Shown: positions 8,253-17,778, numbered from the stretch's first letter. The stretch: 33,478 nt of DNA from Psychrobacter sp. FME6 (GCF_014861365.1 NZ_RRYW01000027.1:1-33478); one strand, 5' to 3'. Notes: generated by a model from the sequence alone, not told the origin. Numbers and translations: made by a program.

Positions 8253-8329
8253 TGGTCGGAACGGCAGGATTTGAACCTGCGACCACTACACCCCCAGTGT
8301 AGTGCGCTACCAGACTGCGCTACGCCCCG
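8253..8329 (-). tRNA. tRNA-Pro, anticodon GGG
   Basis: On the minus strand this 77-nt gene folds into a full cloverleaf. The acceptor CGGGGCG pairs with CGTTCCG (two G-T pairs), the D arm is GCGC..GCGC, the anticodon stem is CTACA/TGTAG with loop CTGGGGG (anticodon GGG), and the T arm is GCAGG-TTCAAAT-CCTGC. The CCA end is encoded. C1 pairing with G72 is typical of bacterial tRNA-Pro. It reads CCC (and CCU) codons. It has its own promoter and terminator and lies between gatB and the DUF1853 gene. Confidence 0.96.
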
Positions 8330-8340
8330 AATGACTGACT

Positions 8341-8368
8341 ATTTTACGCAAAATTATGTATATTGCAA
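8341..8368 (-). promoter_or_regulatory. Promoter of tRNA-Pro
   Basis: On the minus strand: -35 TTGCAA (8363-8368), 16-bp spacer, -10 TAAAAT (8341-8346), about 11 bp before the tRNA 5' end. Both hexamers are close to the sigma-70 consensus. Confidence 0.55.
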
Positions 8369-8443
8369 GGGCTATTTATTTTAGCCAAAATCTACAATAG
8401 TATTTTACCTATAATAGTCAGCATAACCAATCAGCAATTGACC

Positions 8444-9973
8444 TTAACCCAATAGCTCTTTTAGGATTTGGTTGACTTGCTGAGGGTTGGCACTACCGCG
8501 ACTGGCTTTCATCACTTGTCCGACTAGACCGTTAAAGGCTTTTTCTTTACCGCCGCGATACTCATCGACCATCGTTTGATTATTAGCGATGACTTCTTCA
8601 ACGATAGCTTTAATCGCGCCAGTATCGGTTTCTTGTTTCAGTCCTTTTTCTTCGATGATTTTATCTGCCGCGTTATCAGCATCGCCGCCTTCGCGCTCAT
8701 ATAGCGCGCTAAAGACTTTTTTGGCTAACTTCCCAGACAGGGTATCATCTTTAATTCGCGCTAGCATGCCAGCCAGTTGCTTGGCACTGATAGGCGAGTC
8801 AACGATATCGGTATCGTCTTTATTCAGCGCACCAAGTAGGTCGCCCATGACCCAATTACCAGCCATTTTAGCATCTGCTTGCCCAACTTCTGCAACCACA
8901 TCTTCAAAATAATCGGCAAGCTGACGGCTACCGGTCAAGATACGGGCGTCGTATTCTGATAGACCCAGCTCCTCTTCAAAACGAGCGCGGCGAGCAACCG
9001 GTAGCTCAGGCATCGCCGCTTTAATCTCATCAACCGTATGCTGCTCGATACGCACTGGCAGCAAGTCAGGGTCAGGGAAGTAGCGATAGTCGTTGGCGTC
9101 TTCTTTAGTACGCATAACACGAGTTTCGTCTTTATCAGGATCATAAAGCATGGTTGCTTGGATGACTTTACCACCGTCCTCGATGATATCGATTTGACGC
9201 TCGATTTCGCGATTGATGGCGCGTTCGATAAAGCGGAATGAGTTGAGGTTTTTTAGCTCAGTACGTGTACCCAGCTCGCTTCCAGGCTCACGTACAGAGA
9301 CGTTACAATCACAGCGGAATGACCCTTCTGCCATCACCGCATCTGAGATGCCGAGCCAAGTAACCAGCTGATGAATAGCCTTGATGTAAGCAAGTGCTTC
9401 ATGAGCGGAGCGCATATCAGGCTCGGAGACGATTTCGATTAGCGGCGTACCAGCACGGTTCAAATCCACGCCAGTCATACCATCGACAGCATCATGAACC
9501 GATTTACCAGCGTCTTCTTCTAAATGCGCGCGGGTGATACCCATACGTTTGGGGTATTCGTTTTTCTCACCTTCATTGACCACGACATCGATATAGCCTT
9601 CGCCTACGATAGGGTTGGCCATCTGGGTAATTTGATAGCCTTTAGGCAAATCAGGATAGAAGTAGTTTTTACGATCAAAGGTATTGAATAAACCCAGTTC
9701 GGCATTGACGCCGATACCGAACTTTAGCGCACGCTCTACCACGCCACTATTCAGCACTGGCAACACGCCAGGCAAACCCAAGTCAACGATACTGGCTTGG
9801 CTGTTTGGCTCGTGTCCAAAGTCAGTCGGTGCGCTGGAGAATATTTTACTTTCTGTATTAAGCTGGCAGTGAATCTCGATACCGATGACCACTTCATAAC
9901 CATCGACGAACAGCTCTTTACGAACAGCGTGCTGGCGGACGGCATTGTTATCAGTAGTAGTTGCTGTGTTCAT
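8444..9973 (-). CDS. gatB: Asp/Glu-tRNA(Asn/Gln) amidotransferase subunit B
   Basis: GatB binds the mischarged Glu-tRNA(Gln) or Asp-tRNA(Asn), phosphorylates the acyl group with ATP and transfers ammonia delivered from GatA. The product has the signature [16 protein letters not shown] near the N-terminus, [12 protein letters not shown], the [10 protein letters not shown] segment, and a C-terminal helical/YqeY-like tRNA-binding tail ([25 protein letters not shown]). I chose the ATG at 9973 (509 residues). It is preceded by AAGGAG 8 bases away and overlaps the gatA stop in TAATG, giving translational coupling. The open frame extends 32 codons further upstream inside gatA, but that part is not conserved-looking. 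No strong terminator follows. Confidence 0.97.
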   Translation of the reverse strand: MNTATTTDNNAVRQHAVRKELFVDGYEVVIGIEIHCQLNTESKIFSSAPTDFGHEPNSQASIVDLGLPGVLPVLNSGVVERALKFGIGVNAELGLFNTFDRKNYFYPDLPKGYQITQMANPIVGEGYIDVVVNEGEKNEYPKRMGITRAHLEEDAGKSVHDAVDGMTGVDLNRAGTPLIEIVSEPDMRSAHEALAYIKAIHQLVTWLGISDAVMAEGSFRCDCNVSVREPGSELGTRTELKNLNSFRFIERAINREIERQIDIIEDGGKVIQATMLYDPDKDETRVMRTKEDANDYRYFPDPDLLPVRIEQHTVDEIKAAMPELPVARRARFEEELGLSEYDARILTGSRQLADYFEDVVAEVGQADAKMAGNWVMGDLLGALNKDDTDIVDSPISAKQLAGMLARIKDDTLSGKLAKKVFSALYEREGGDADNAADKIIEEKGLKQETDTGAIKAIVEEVIANNQTMVDEYRGGKEKAFNGLVGQVMKASRGSANPQQVNQILKELLG

Positions 9974-11469
9974 TATACCGTCTCCTTCGCGATGGTAGAG
10001 TGTTGCAAGTGGTGATCTGTCTGTTGCTGAAATAGGTGCGCGGTCGATAATAGCTTGCTTTCTTGCCAATATTGACCAATTAATTGCAAGCCAATAGGTA
10101 GACCTTCTGATGTTAAACCAACAGGCTGACTGAGCGCAGGTAGACCTGCTAAGTTAACCGCGATGGTATAAACGTCACCCAAATACATAGTCGCGGGGTC
10201 AAGATTCTCACTCAGCTTATAAGCAGCTGTTGGTGCCGTTGGACTAGCAATCACATCACAATTGGCAAAGGCTTCCTCGAAGTCTTTAATGATTAAGCGG
10301 CGTATTTTTTGTGCTTTGGTATAATAGGCATCGAAGTAACCCGCAGATAGCGCATAAGTACCTGTCAAGATACGGCGCTGTACTTCAGGGCCAAAGCCTT
10401 CAGAGCGTGAGCGGGTGTACAAGTCGATTAAGTCTTTTGGGTCTTCACAGCGATAGCCAAAACGCACGCCATCGAAGCGAGATAGGTTCGAAGAGGCTTC
10501 TGCTGGTGCCAACATATAGTAAGTGGCAAGGGTAATCTCAGGGTCGGTGATATTGACTTCTACAATCGTCGCACCAAGCTCTTCGTATTTTTTCAAAGCA
10601 GCACGTACGGCTTGTTCTACCTCAGCATCAAGCCCAATGCTAAAGTACTCTTTGGCAACACCAATACGTAAGCCAGCAAATGGCTTATCGCCAGCCGCCG
10701 CTTCTGCATCGTTTAGGTCTTGTACATAATCAGGCATATCATGGTTGATAGAGGTTGCATCACGTGGGTCATGACCGATCATTGGCTGCAACAGATAAGC
10801 GCAGTCTTTGGCGCTACGGCCCATACTGCCAGCCTGGTCAAGGCTTGACGCATAAGCAATCATACCAAAGCGAGAGACGCGACCATAAGTTGGCTTAATG
10901 CCGGTTAAGCCACAAAATGAGGCAGGTTGACGAATAGAGCCACCTGTATCACTACCCGTTGCAACTGGTATGAACCCTGCAGCGACGGCTGCTGCACTAC
11001 CACCTGATGAGCCACCGGGGACGCGTTCTAGATTCCAAGGGTTCTGTACCGTGCCATAGTAAGAGCTGCTATTGTCTGAACCCATCGCAAACTCATCCAT
11101 ATTGAGCTTACCAAGACTAATCATGCCCGCTTTTTCGATGTTAGAGACGATAGTAGCGTTATAGGGTGAGACAAAATTGTGCAGCATTTTGGAGCCACAA
11201 GTCGTCAACACACCTTGGGTACAAAAAATATCTTTGTGCGCCATGGGGACACCAAGTAATGGGCGTTTATCGCCTTGCGCGCGCATCTCGTCTGCCGCTT
11301 GTGCTTGTGCTAATGCCGTCTCAGAAGTGTGAGTGATAAAGCTGTTAACTTTGCTGTCTAGCGCGTTGATACGCTTGATGTAGTGTTCGGTTAATTCCGC
11401 GCTGCTAAATTGTTGGTCTTGCAAGCCTGTAATAAGCTGCTGGGTACTCAATAAATGAAGTTCAGACAT
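9973..11469 (-). CDS. gatA: Asp/Glu-tRNA(Asn/Gln) amidotransferase subunit A
   Basis: GatA is the amidase that releases ammonia from glutamine (or asparagine) for GatB. The 498-residue product carries the full amidase-signature catalytic triad: K79 (GVPMAHKD), cis-Ser S154 in [11 protein letters not shown], and nucleophile S178 in [16 protein letters not shown]. These coincide with the family's usual numbering. It lies 71 bp after gatC and overlaps gatB by one base (TAATG). The complete gatCAB set implies indirect Gln-tRNA and/or Asn-tRNA formation. Which of the two applies depends on whether glnS and asnS exist elsewhere in the genome. Confidence 0.98.
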   Translation of the reverse strand: MSELHLLSTQQLITGLQDQQFSSAELTEHYIKRINALDSKVNSFITHTSETALAQAQAADEMRAQGDKRPLLGVPMAHKDIFCTQGVLTTCGSKMLHNFVSPYNATIVSNIEKAGMISLGKLNMDEFAMGSDNSSSYYGTVQNPWNLERVPGGSSGGSAAAVAAGFIPVATGSDTGGSIRQPASFCGLTGIKPTYGRVSRFGMIAYASSLDQAGSMGRSAKDCAYLLQPMIGHDPRDATSINHDMPDYVQDLNDAEAAAGDKPFAGLRIGVAKEYFSIGLDAEVEQAVRAALKKYEELGATIVEVNITDPEITLATYYMLAPAEASSNLSRFDGVRFGYRCEDPKDLIDLYTRSRSEGFGPEVQRRILTGTYALSAGYFDAYYTKAQKIRRLIIKDFEEAFANCDVIASPTAPTAAYKLSENLDPATMYLGDVYTIAVNLAGLPALSQPVGLTSEGLPIGLQLIGQYWQESKLLSTAHLFQQQTDHHLQHSTIAKETV

Positions 11470-11540
11470 AAGGTGTCGTCCGTCAAAATGTTAATAGCAT
11501 AAAATAAAATGAGATAAAGTTAAAAGATAGCGTCGGCAGC

Positions 11541-11855
11541 CTATTCAATCACTTGTGGTACTAGATACAGCCCTTCTTCAACAGCAGGCGCGACCGATTG
11601 ATTGCGCTCACGATTGATATCGTGCTTGGCAATATCAGCACGCAATTCTTGGCAAGCTTCATGAATATTGGCTAACGGTTTGATATCGGTAGTGTCCACA
11701 TTGCCAAGGGTATGCATCAGTTTTAATACTTTACTGATGTCATCGGCATAGCTATCGGCAGTGCTTTCATCGACACCCAAACGCGCCAGGTTGGCAACTT
11801 CTAGGATTTCTTCGCGGCTGACGTTGCTGTCAGACGTTGATGGTTGCTGAGACAT
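11541..11855 (-). CDS. gatC: Asp/Glu-tRNA(Asn/Gln) amidotransferase subunit C
   Basis: GatC is a small belt-like subunit that stabilises the GatA-GatB complex. The 104-residue product has the family pattern: an N-terminal helix (SREEILEVANLARLGVDE), a helix with DISKVLKLMHTLGNVDT, then IKPLANIH, and a C-terminal tail ending FLVPQVIE-like (YLVPQVIE). The ATG at 11855 is preceded by GGAG. It is the first gene of the minus-strand gatCAB operon, diverging from mreB. Confidence 0.95.
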   Translation of the reverse strand: MSQQPSTSDSNVSREEILEVANLARLGVDESTADSYADDISKVLKLMHTLGNVDTTDIKPLANIHEACQELRADIAKHDINRERNQSVAPAVEEGLYLVPQVIE

Positions 11856-12451
11856 GATTTCTCCAGTGCAGGACAGTTTTTGTTAGAGTGGAATATGGTC
11901 AAAATAGGCAAATATTAAAATAAACCAAAATAAGATGTGTATACAGTGGCTTTATTATAAAGCATCTCACTGAAGATTACAGAGCATGACGCTGGATTGC
12001 TGCACAATCTTTACTCGAAGCGGCTTTGCAAAGTTGACCAGACAGTTATGGGTTAACCATCAATTGCGCCCCGTTGAGTGACAAAATACGTTACAGTGGG
12101 CATTCGCTGCTAAGCAAAAATATCGCCTGGCTGTAACGCCTTGTTAGTTGTTGAATTAAATGATGTTTCGTTAAATGAATTGAGATTGTTTACCATTTTA
12201 AATTTTGTAACAACTTTTAGCGCTTAAGCGTAAAATTCTAGCTAACTGGTGCAAATATCTGTGTTTTTTTTGAGCCAAATCGGTATAATTTAGCTCAGTT
12301 TTTTCATTTCATCATTATTGCTTCGGTTTGACTTGTTGCGATGATAAACTCTCGCCACAGGTAATGTCTAACGACGACCTGCTCAACACTGATGAGTAAC
12401 CCCTCAGTCACTCTCATTCGCCTCATTCGTAAGACGCTGGATATATTAGTC
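11856..12451. promoter_or_regulatory. Divergent gatC / mreB control region
   Basis: This roughly 600-bp region has no supported gene and several dyads. CGTTACAG (12089-12096) and CTGTAACG (12131-12138) form an 8-bp inverted repeat with a 34-bp spacer. TTTTA-g-CGCTT/AAGCG-TAAAA (12215-12235) is a near-perfect palindrome containing a TAAAAT -10-like box. TGAGC..GCTCA (12271-12297) with an inner AAAT/ATTT stem is followed by a T run (12299-12304) and carries TATAAT at 12284-12289. For gatC, TATAAT on the minus strand near 11957-11962 is a candidate -10. The exact promoters are uncertain. Confidence 0.4.
12271..12304 (+). terminator. Terminator-like hairpin upstream of mreB
   Basis: TGAGC (12271-12275) pairs with GCTCA (12293-12297) and AAAT (12277-12280) with ATTT (12288-12291), separated by a C/A mismatch, with loop CGGTATA; a run of six T follows at 12299-12304. 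It could attenuate transcripts starting further upstream. Alternatively the TATAAT at 12284-12289 is the mreB promoter -10 and the dyad is fortuitous. Confidence 0.35.
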
Positions 12452-13480
12452 ATGAACCTGTTTGGATTTTTATCAAATAATATCGCAATCGACCTCGGTA
12501 CTGCGAACACCCTTATTTTTATTCCTGGTAAAGGCGTGGTGCTCGACGAGCCTACGGTGGTCGCGCTACGAAGCAATCGTACCCAGAACCCTACCGTTGC
12601 AGCTGTAGGTGTGGATGCCAAGCAAATGCTAGGCCGTACACCTGCCAATATCACCGCTATTCGTCCCTTAAAAGACGGCGTGATTGCGGACTTTGAAGTG
12701 ACGCAAAAAATGCTGAAACACTTTATTGCTAAGGTAAAAGCCAAGCGTTTTATGGCGCAGCCTAACGTGGTGGTTTGTGTGCCTTGCAAGTCTACTTTGG
12801 TTGAGCGCAAAGCGATTCGTGAAGCGGTGTCGTCAGCAGGCGCAAGCAAAGTACTACTATTAGAGGAACCGATGGCAGCAGCGATTGGTGCTGGCATGCC
12901 CGTCCATGAAGCCAGTGGCTCGATGGTGGTTGATATCGGTGGTGGTACGACTGAAATAGCGGTTATCGCGCTGTCAGGTTGCGTTTATGCCGAGTCGATT
13001 CGTATCGGTGGCGATATGTTTGACGAAGCCATCATTACTCATGTCCGCCGTACCCATGGTTGCGTGATTGGTGAAACCACCGCTGAACGTATCAAACAAG
13101 AAGTCGGTTCTGCATTAAATGAGGACAGTCAACTAGAAGTCGAAGTTCGTGGTCGTAGTATGGCAGAAGGCGTGCCAAAAACCTTTACTGTCAATTCAGA
13201 AGAAGTGCAAAAAGCCTTGAGTGACCCACTAAGCGGTATTGTTAGTGCCGTAAAAGCCGCCCTTGAGCAGACGCCGCCAGAATTGTCATCAGACATCGCT
13301 GAGCGCGGTATCGTATTGACCGGCGGCGGGGCATTATTACGCGATTTAGACAAGCTGGTTTCAAGAGAAACGGGTTTGCCTGTGACTGTGGCAGAAGAGC
13401 CATTAACGTGTGTGAGCCGCGGCGGTGGTATTGCCCTTGATTTTATCAATAACAAGAGTTTGAACATGATTTTTGTTTAA
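12452..13480 (+). CDS. mreB: Rod shape-determining protein MreB
   Basis: MreB is the bacterial actin homologue that polymerises on the inner membrane and guides lateral wall synthesis with MreC, MreD, RodA and PBP2. The 342-residue product has phosphate-1 motif IDLGTANTL (residues 13-21), KDGVIADF, the phosphate-2 motif [10 protein letters not shown], and the adenosine motif [11 protein letters not shown]. The N-terminus [10 protein letters not shown] is a short amphipathic membrane-binding segment. I chose ATG 12452 because it aligns with known MreB starts; the frame stays open upstream to 12392, giving 20 extra residues without a ribosome site. It is the first gene of mreBCD-maf-rng, the order known from E. 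coli. Confidence 0.97.
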   Translation: MNLFGFLSNNIAIDLGTANTLIFIPGKGVVLDEPTVVALRSNRTQNPTVAAVGVDAKQMLGRTPANITAIRPLKDGVIADFEVTQKMLKHFIAKVKAKRFMAQPNVVVCVPCKSTLVERKAIREAVSSAGASKVLLLEEPMAAAIGAGMPVHEASGSMVVDIGGGTTEIAVIALSGCVYAESIRIGGDMFDEAIITHVRRTHGCVIGETTAERIKQEVGSALNEDSQLEVEVRGRSMAEGVPKTFTVNSEEVQKALSDPLSGIVSAVKAALEQTPPELSSDIAERGIVLTGGGALLRDLDKLVSRETGLPVTVAEEPLTCVSRGGGIALDFINNKSLNMIFV

Positions 13481-13490
13481 TTGATTTTGG

Positions 13491-13584
13491 TTAAGCATTT
13501 TCAATGTGATGGTGCTTAATTATTATTGGTATCAACGATTAAGCGAAAAATATAAAGTTAAAGGTAGCCGGTTGCGCTGCCTTT
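13491..13584 (+). promoter_or_regulatory. Two hairpins in the mreB-mreC gap
   Basis: TTAAGCA (13491-13497) pairs with TGCTTAA (13513-13519), followed by AT-rich DNA. A second hairpin has arms 13560-13568 and 13576-13584 (AAAGGTAGC / GCTGCCTTT, nine pairs including one G-T, loop CGGTTGC). Neither is followed by a long T run. They could slow readthrough or set mRNA decay so that MreB exceeds MreC and MreD. Confidence 0.45.
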
Positions 13585-13654
13585 AATTGCCTTAATAAAT
13601 GCCAAAATCTATTACTGGTTACCGCTTATTTTATCATCCCTGAGTTGACGACTT

Positions 13655-14515
13655 ATGACCCCAAGTATTTTTGCGCGCCAGCCATTAGCACTACGCAAGG
13701 CCGCTATTGTATTGATAGTAGCTTTGATACTGATGTGGTTCGATAGCAAAAACTCAGAGTGGTTTAAGCCAATACGTAATACCAGTCATGCCGCCATGCA
13801 GCCTATTTATGAGCTGTCGTTGTTACCGAGTTACGCCACGCATTGGGCCAGTGGTAGCATGCAGTCCAAAGAAGCGCTACGCCGTGAAAACATGCAGCTA
13901 AAGTCGCAACTTATCCACGCTCAAGCCAAGCTGCAGCAGCAGGATTATATCTTGGCACAAAACGCCCGCCTACAAGGTATCTTATCAACGACCAAGCCTG
14001 AACAGTTTGATTTAAATTTGGCACAGGTAATTGGTACAGATACCAATTTACTGAGACAGATTGTGGTACTGAATAAAGGCGCACAAGATGGGGCGCAAGT
14101 CGGACAGACGGTTATCGATGAGGACGGTATTTTAGGACAGATTATCAATGTCTATCCCAATACCAGTCGTTTATTATTGATTACCGATGAACAGCAATCC
14201 GTGGCGGTTACCGTCAAGCGTACGGGGCAGCGCGCTATTGTTACCGGTCAAGGTATACCTACCTTACTTAGCCTCAATTATGTCTTTAAAACCTCAGACG
14301 TGCGCGTGGGTGATGAGCTGGTGTCATCGGGTTTGGGTGGACGCATACCAGCAGGCTATCGCGTTGGTCAAATCGCTCATATTGAGGACACGCAAGCCGA
14401 TAACTTTAGAAGTATCGAAGTGACGCCAGCCGCGAACTTTATTGATAACGCTTATGTGCTGATACTACAAGATAAGCTAGTCAATAAAAACAACAGTGTT
14501 ATCAATGAGCGTTGA
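13655..14515 (+). CDS. mreC: Rod shape-determining protein MreC
   Basis: MreC is a bitopic periplasmic scaffold linking MreB filaments with PBP2. The 286-residue product has a short cytoplasmic tail, one transmembrane helix (about residues 13-31, KAAIVLIVALILMWF), a coiled-coil region (about 70-105, rich in Lys/Gln/Leu heptads), and the two beta-barrel subdomains typical of MreC (from about 120, VIGTDTNLLRQIVVLNKGAQDG ... GQTVIDEDGILGQI). Its 174-bp distance from mreB is long for the cluster and holds two hairpins. mreD follows after 137 bp. Confidence 0.96.
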   Translation: MTPSIFARQPLALRKAAIVLIVALILMWFDSKNSEWFKPIRNTSHAAMQPIYELSLLPSYATHWASGSMQSKEALRRENMQLKSQLIHAQAKLQQQDYILAQNARLQGILSTTKPEQFDLNLAQVIGTDTNLLRQIVVLNKGAQDGAQVGQTVIDEDGILGQIINVYPNTSRLLLITDEQQSVAVTVKRTGQRAIVTGQGIPTLLSLNYVFKTSDVRVGDELVSSGLGGRIPAGYRVGQIAHIEDTQADNFRSIEVTPAANFIDNAYVLILQDKLVNKNNSVINER

Positions 14516-14652
14516 TGGCGTGGCAGCTCGCTTAAATTTATACTTATGAGCTAGCTGTTTATCAATACCTTTTCCGCTACGACGTTCAAATCTATCGAAC
14601 CCCAATCAACACGTTAATAGCTCTCGCTAAACACTTCCTAAGGTAAGTACTC

Positions 14653-15138
14653 ATGTCGCATCCTGATTCTGACAATATAACGGTACTGTTGGTTGTTGCG
14701 ATTATTCTTAGCTTCGTCGCCGCTTCATCGCTCAATGTCTATCCATTAAGCCCTAGTATGGCAACACTACGGCCTATGGTTATGATAATGGTGCTGATTT
14801 TTTGGTTGCTATTTCAGCCACGCTACGTTGGTATCTTTACCGCATTCACCATTGGTCTTATTGCGGATCTACTGATGGATACCCATTTAGGGCAGCAAGC
14901 CTTTGCTGCGGTGGTCGTGGCACTGGTTATCAGGATAGCCAGTATCTATATTAAGCAATTAAATACGATTAGTGCATGGTTGATAGCGAGTTTGGGTTTG
15001 ATAGTTTTTCAGTTGAATCTGTGGATATTACAGATGTTTGTTCAAAATGTCTTTTTTGCAAAATCCGCATTATCTTTAGTGATGAGTATCATAAGTTGGC
15101 CGCTGGTATTACTGGCTTTACGCAAGTTTGCACGTTAA
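14653..15138 (+). CDS. mreD: Rod shape-determining protein MreD
   Basis: MreD is an integral inner-membrane partner of MreC in the elongasome. The 161-residue product is very hydrophobic with about five transmembrane helices (around residues 10-30, 40-56, 62-78, 86-102 and 110-155 as two segments) and contains the family feature GLIADLLMDTHLGQQAF. AAGGTAAG lies upstream of the ATG. The stop codon lies in the first copy of a perfect 15-bp tandem duplication. Confidence 0.93.
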   Translation: MSHPDSDNITVLLVVAIILSFVAASSLNVYPLSPSMATLRPMVMIMVLIFWLLFQPRYVGIFTAFTIGLIADLLMDTHLGQQAFAAVVVALVIRIASIYIKQLNTISAWLIASLGLIVFQLNLWILQMFVQNVFFAKSALSLVMSIISWPLVLLALRKFAR

Positions 15139-15156
15139 TAATTTGCACGTTAATAA
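15127..15156. repeat. 15-bp perfect tandem duplication over the mreD stop
   Basis: TTTGCACGTTAATAA occurs twice head to tail (15127-15141 and 15142-15156). The first copy encodes the last residues of MreD and its stop; the second is untranslated. It looks like a recent slippage-type duplication. Confidence 0.95.
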
Positions 15157-15332
15157 AAAGTACCATTACCCGTCGTAGATTCAATCTCAAGACGATATAT
15201 AGGCAGCTCTACATAAAACTGATACGTTGGTAGCACTTGTATCGGTTTTAAAGAGAGTCAATTATAGTACGATTGCTTATAAAAGCTCTCAGAGAGAAGC
15301 ACACTATAAATTTACACAATAAGAGAGTAACG

Positions 15333-16016
15333 ATGGATATCCTTTTAGCCTCTGGTTCACCGCGTCGTCGTGAATTGCTAACAAGAGCGCAGTTAGATTT
15401 TAGTACCCTAAGCGTAGACATCGATGAAACGCCACACGACAACGAATCGCCCAAAAACTATATTGAACGCATGGTCGCTGCCAAAGCAGATGCGGCGGTA
15501 CAACACATCAATCAAACCCTCAAAACTGACCAAGACAATTTTGCCCAACCGCTTATCATTTTGACCTCTGATACCATTGGCGTGCTACCAGATGGTAAGA
15601 CGGTGCTGGTAAAACCAACCAACCGCGAACATGCGTATAGCATGTGGCAGCAAATGTCTGATAGTGTCCATGAAGTATGGACGGCAGTGCAAGCCACGCA
15701 AGTATCATTATTCCCTAAGCCTTCTAACAACTCAACGCTGGCTAACGGCTCAAATGATGAGCAAGCGTTTCAAGTGGTTAATCAGCAGCAAATTACTGAG
15801 CGCACAGAAGTGACCTTTATTCCATTAACTATGGAGATGATGAGTGATTATTGGGATAGCGGCGAGCCTGCTGATAAAGCGGGCGGTTACGGTATCCAAG
15901 GCTTAGGTGCTGCATGGGTCAGCCGTATCAATGGCAGTTATACCAATGTCGTTGGTTTACCGCTTTCGCAAACACTAGCACTCATTAAAAAAGTTACAGA
16001 AAATAGGGCGTGTTGA
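15333..16016 (+). CDS. maf: Maf-like nucleoside triphosphate pyrophosphatase
   Basis: Maf/YhdE proteins hydrolyse non-canonical or certain canonical nucleoside triphosphates to monophosphates and affect septation when overproduced. The 227-residue product starts MDILLASGSPRRRELL, the family's N-terminal signature, has catalytic Asp D80 in LTSDT, and the WDSGEPADKAGGYGIQG motif near 174-190. A Ser/Asn/Gln-rich insertion (about 125-152) lengthens it beyond the usual 190-200 residues. I chose ATG 15333 because AAGAGAG lies 5 bases upstream; the open frame continues 20 codons further. The position between mreD and rng matches yhdE in E. coli. Confidence 0.94.
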   Translation: MDILLASGSPRRRELLTRAQLDFSTLSVDIDETPHDNESPKNYIERMVAAKADAAVQHINQTLKTDQDNFAQPLIILTSDTIGVLPDGKTVLVKPTNREHAYSMWQQMSDSVHEVWTAVQATQVSLFPKPSNNSTLANGSNDEQAFQVVNQQQITERTEVTFIPLTMEMMSDYWDSGEPADKAGGYGIQGLGAAWVSRINGSYTNVVGLPLSQTLALIKKVTENRAC

Positions 16017-16176
16017 ACCTTGCTTAAGGGTTACTGGCTACGTTATTGCACATTAAGTTGCTGCACATAATGACACGGTAGGGTGATGGGCAAGAGCAAG
16101 TCGCATTTGTTACACTGTCATAATAATAGGCAATGACCGTCTAACCAAAAAAGCTGAGAGATAAGAGAAAAATATT

Positions 16177-17778
16177 ATGTCCGAAGAGCTGCTGATTAAT
16201 ATTAGTCCAATGGAATCCCGTGTTGCAGTTTTAGACAATGGTATCTTGGGTGAGATTTATATTGAACGTCACCATAAATTGGGGCTGGTTGGTAATATCT
16301 ACTTAGGTACAGTCGTACGTGTCCTTCCTGGGATGCAGGCCGCCTTCGTTGATATCGGTCAATCGCGTACCGCATTCTTACACGTCAATGATATGCAGCG
16401 CCAGCCTCGTCCAGTCGCAGAAAACAAAACCGTGGCAAATACCAGTAAAGAAGCGGATGCAGATAACCATAAAGCGGGCACTATTATAGAAGATAGTTTG
16501 GCAGTGACGCCACCCGTTATCAGTACCCAGAGTACGGACGTTATCCCTGTTTCTAAGACCCTCATTCAACACCGCTTGCACGAGAGCCAACGCATTTTGG
16601 TGCAGGTTACCAAGGATCAGTTGGGTAGCAAAGGGGCGCGCTTAACCACCAATATATCGCTGCCATCTCGCTATTTGGTTTATTTGCCATCCAGTGAGCA
16701 TATCGGTATCTCGCAGCGTATTGATGGCGACGAGGAACGTACTCGTTTAAAAAGTGAGCTTAGTAGCTTGATGCAAACCGTTAACCTAAAAGGTGGGCTT
16801 ATTGCCCGTACCGCTGCTGAGCGTGTCCCTGTGAATAAGCTGGAAGAAGATATTTATTATCTATTGCAGCTGTGGCGTACCATTTGCGCGCGCCGCCAAG
16901 AGATTAACCACCATCAAAGCTCAGAGCTTATTTATCAAGAGTTATCACTACCACTGCGCTCTATTCGTGACTTGGTGCATGCCGATACCGAAAAAGTCGT
17001 GATCGATAATACCCAAATCTATGAGCAAGTCAGATATTTCGCCAAAGAATTTGTCCCTTTTATCTATGATCGCATCGTGCATTACACCGCTGAGCAATCC
17101 TTGTTTGATGTACACCGCGTCGAGGACGATTTACGTGATGCCCTAAAACGCCGTGTAGATTTAAAATCAGGGGGTTACCTGATTATTGATCAAACTGAGG
17201 CGATGACGACTATTGATGTCAACACAGGCTCTTTCGTCGGGGGGCGTTCATTAGAGGATACGGTTTATAAGACCAATCTTGAGGCCACTCATGCCATCGC
17301 CCGTCAGTTACGTCTGCGCAATCTGGGTGGCATTATTATCCTAGATTTTATTGATATGCTGGAGCAGCAGCATAAAGATGATGTGCTCGAGAGCCTGCAA
17401 TCGCAGCTGACCCAAGATTATGCTAAGACTAAGATTACCCAAGTCAGTGAGCTGGGCTTGGTAGAGATGACCCGCAAACGTACACGTGAATCGCTCGGGC
17501 AGCAACTTTGTGAGCCGTGCTCAACTTGCCAAGGACGCGGTTTCGTCAAAACAGCTGAAACGGTTTGCTTTGAGATATTCCGTGAAATCATGCGCTGCGC
17601 CCGTACTTATAACTCTCCCAAGAAATTTACCGTCGTCGCTCATGCAGCGGTCATTGATTTACTGTTGACGACAGAATCGGATACGGTGGCAGACTTAGAG
17701 TACTTATTAGGTAGGGTGATTACTTTTGATGTAGAAAACTTATATACCCAAGAGCAGTACGACATTGTTTTGGATTAA
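16177..17778 (+). CDS. rng: Ribonuclease G
   Basis: RNase G is a 5'-monophosphate-stimulated endoribonuclease that matures the 16S rRNA 5' end and degrades some mRNAs. The 533-residue product has an N-terminal S1 domain (residues about 35-145) interrupted by a low-complexity insertion (about 74-128), a 5'-sensor region, and the DNase I-like catalytic part. Metal-binding aspartates D347 (TTIDVNTG) and D390 (IILDFIDM) are present, and the zinc-link cysteines appear as CEPCSTC (445-451). It lacks the long C-terminal scaffold of RNase E, which supports RNase G. It is the last gene of the mre cluster; no intrinsic terminator with a T run follows. Confidence 0.95.
   Translation: MSEELLINISPMESRVAVLDNGILGEIYIERHHKLGLVGNIYLGTVVRVLPGMQAAFVDIGQSRTAFLHVNDMQRQPRPVAENKTVANTSKEADADNHKAGTIIEDSLAVTPPVISTQSTDVIPVSKTLIQHRLHESQRILVQVTKDQLGSKGARLTTNISLPSRYLVYLPSSEHIGISQRIDGDEERTRLKSELSSLMQTVNLKGGLIARTAAERVPVNKLEEDIYYLLQLWRTICARRQEINHHQSSELIYQELSLPLRSIRDLVHADTEKVVIDNTQIYEQVRYFAKEFVPFIYDRIVHYTAEQSLFDVHRVEDDLRDALKRRVDLKSGGYLIIDQTEAMTTIDVNTGSFVGGRSLEDTVYKTNLEATHAIARQLRLRNLGGIIILDFIDMLEQQHKDDVLESLQSQLTQDYAKTKITQVSELGLVEMTRKRTRESLGQQLCEPCSTCQGRGFVKTAETVCFEIFREIMRCARTYNSPKKFTVVAHAAVIDLLLTTESDTVADLEYLLGRVITFDVENLYTQEQYDIVLD

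Noticed and set aside
9974..10069. 32-codon extension of gatB inside gatA
   Set aside because: The ATG at 9973 has AAGGAG and the TAATG coupling; the extension does not resemble GatB.
12304..12897. Long minus-strand open frame (197 codons) over the mreB start
   Set aside because: It is antisense to the conserved mreB frame, with residue composition typical of a shadow frame; MreB is unmistakable.
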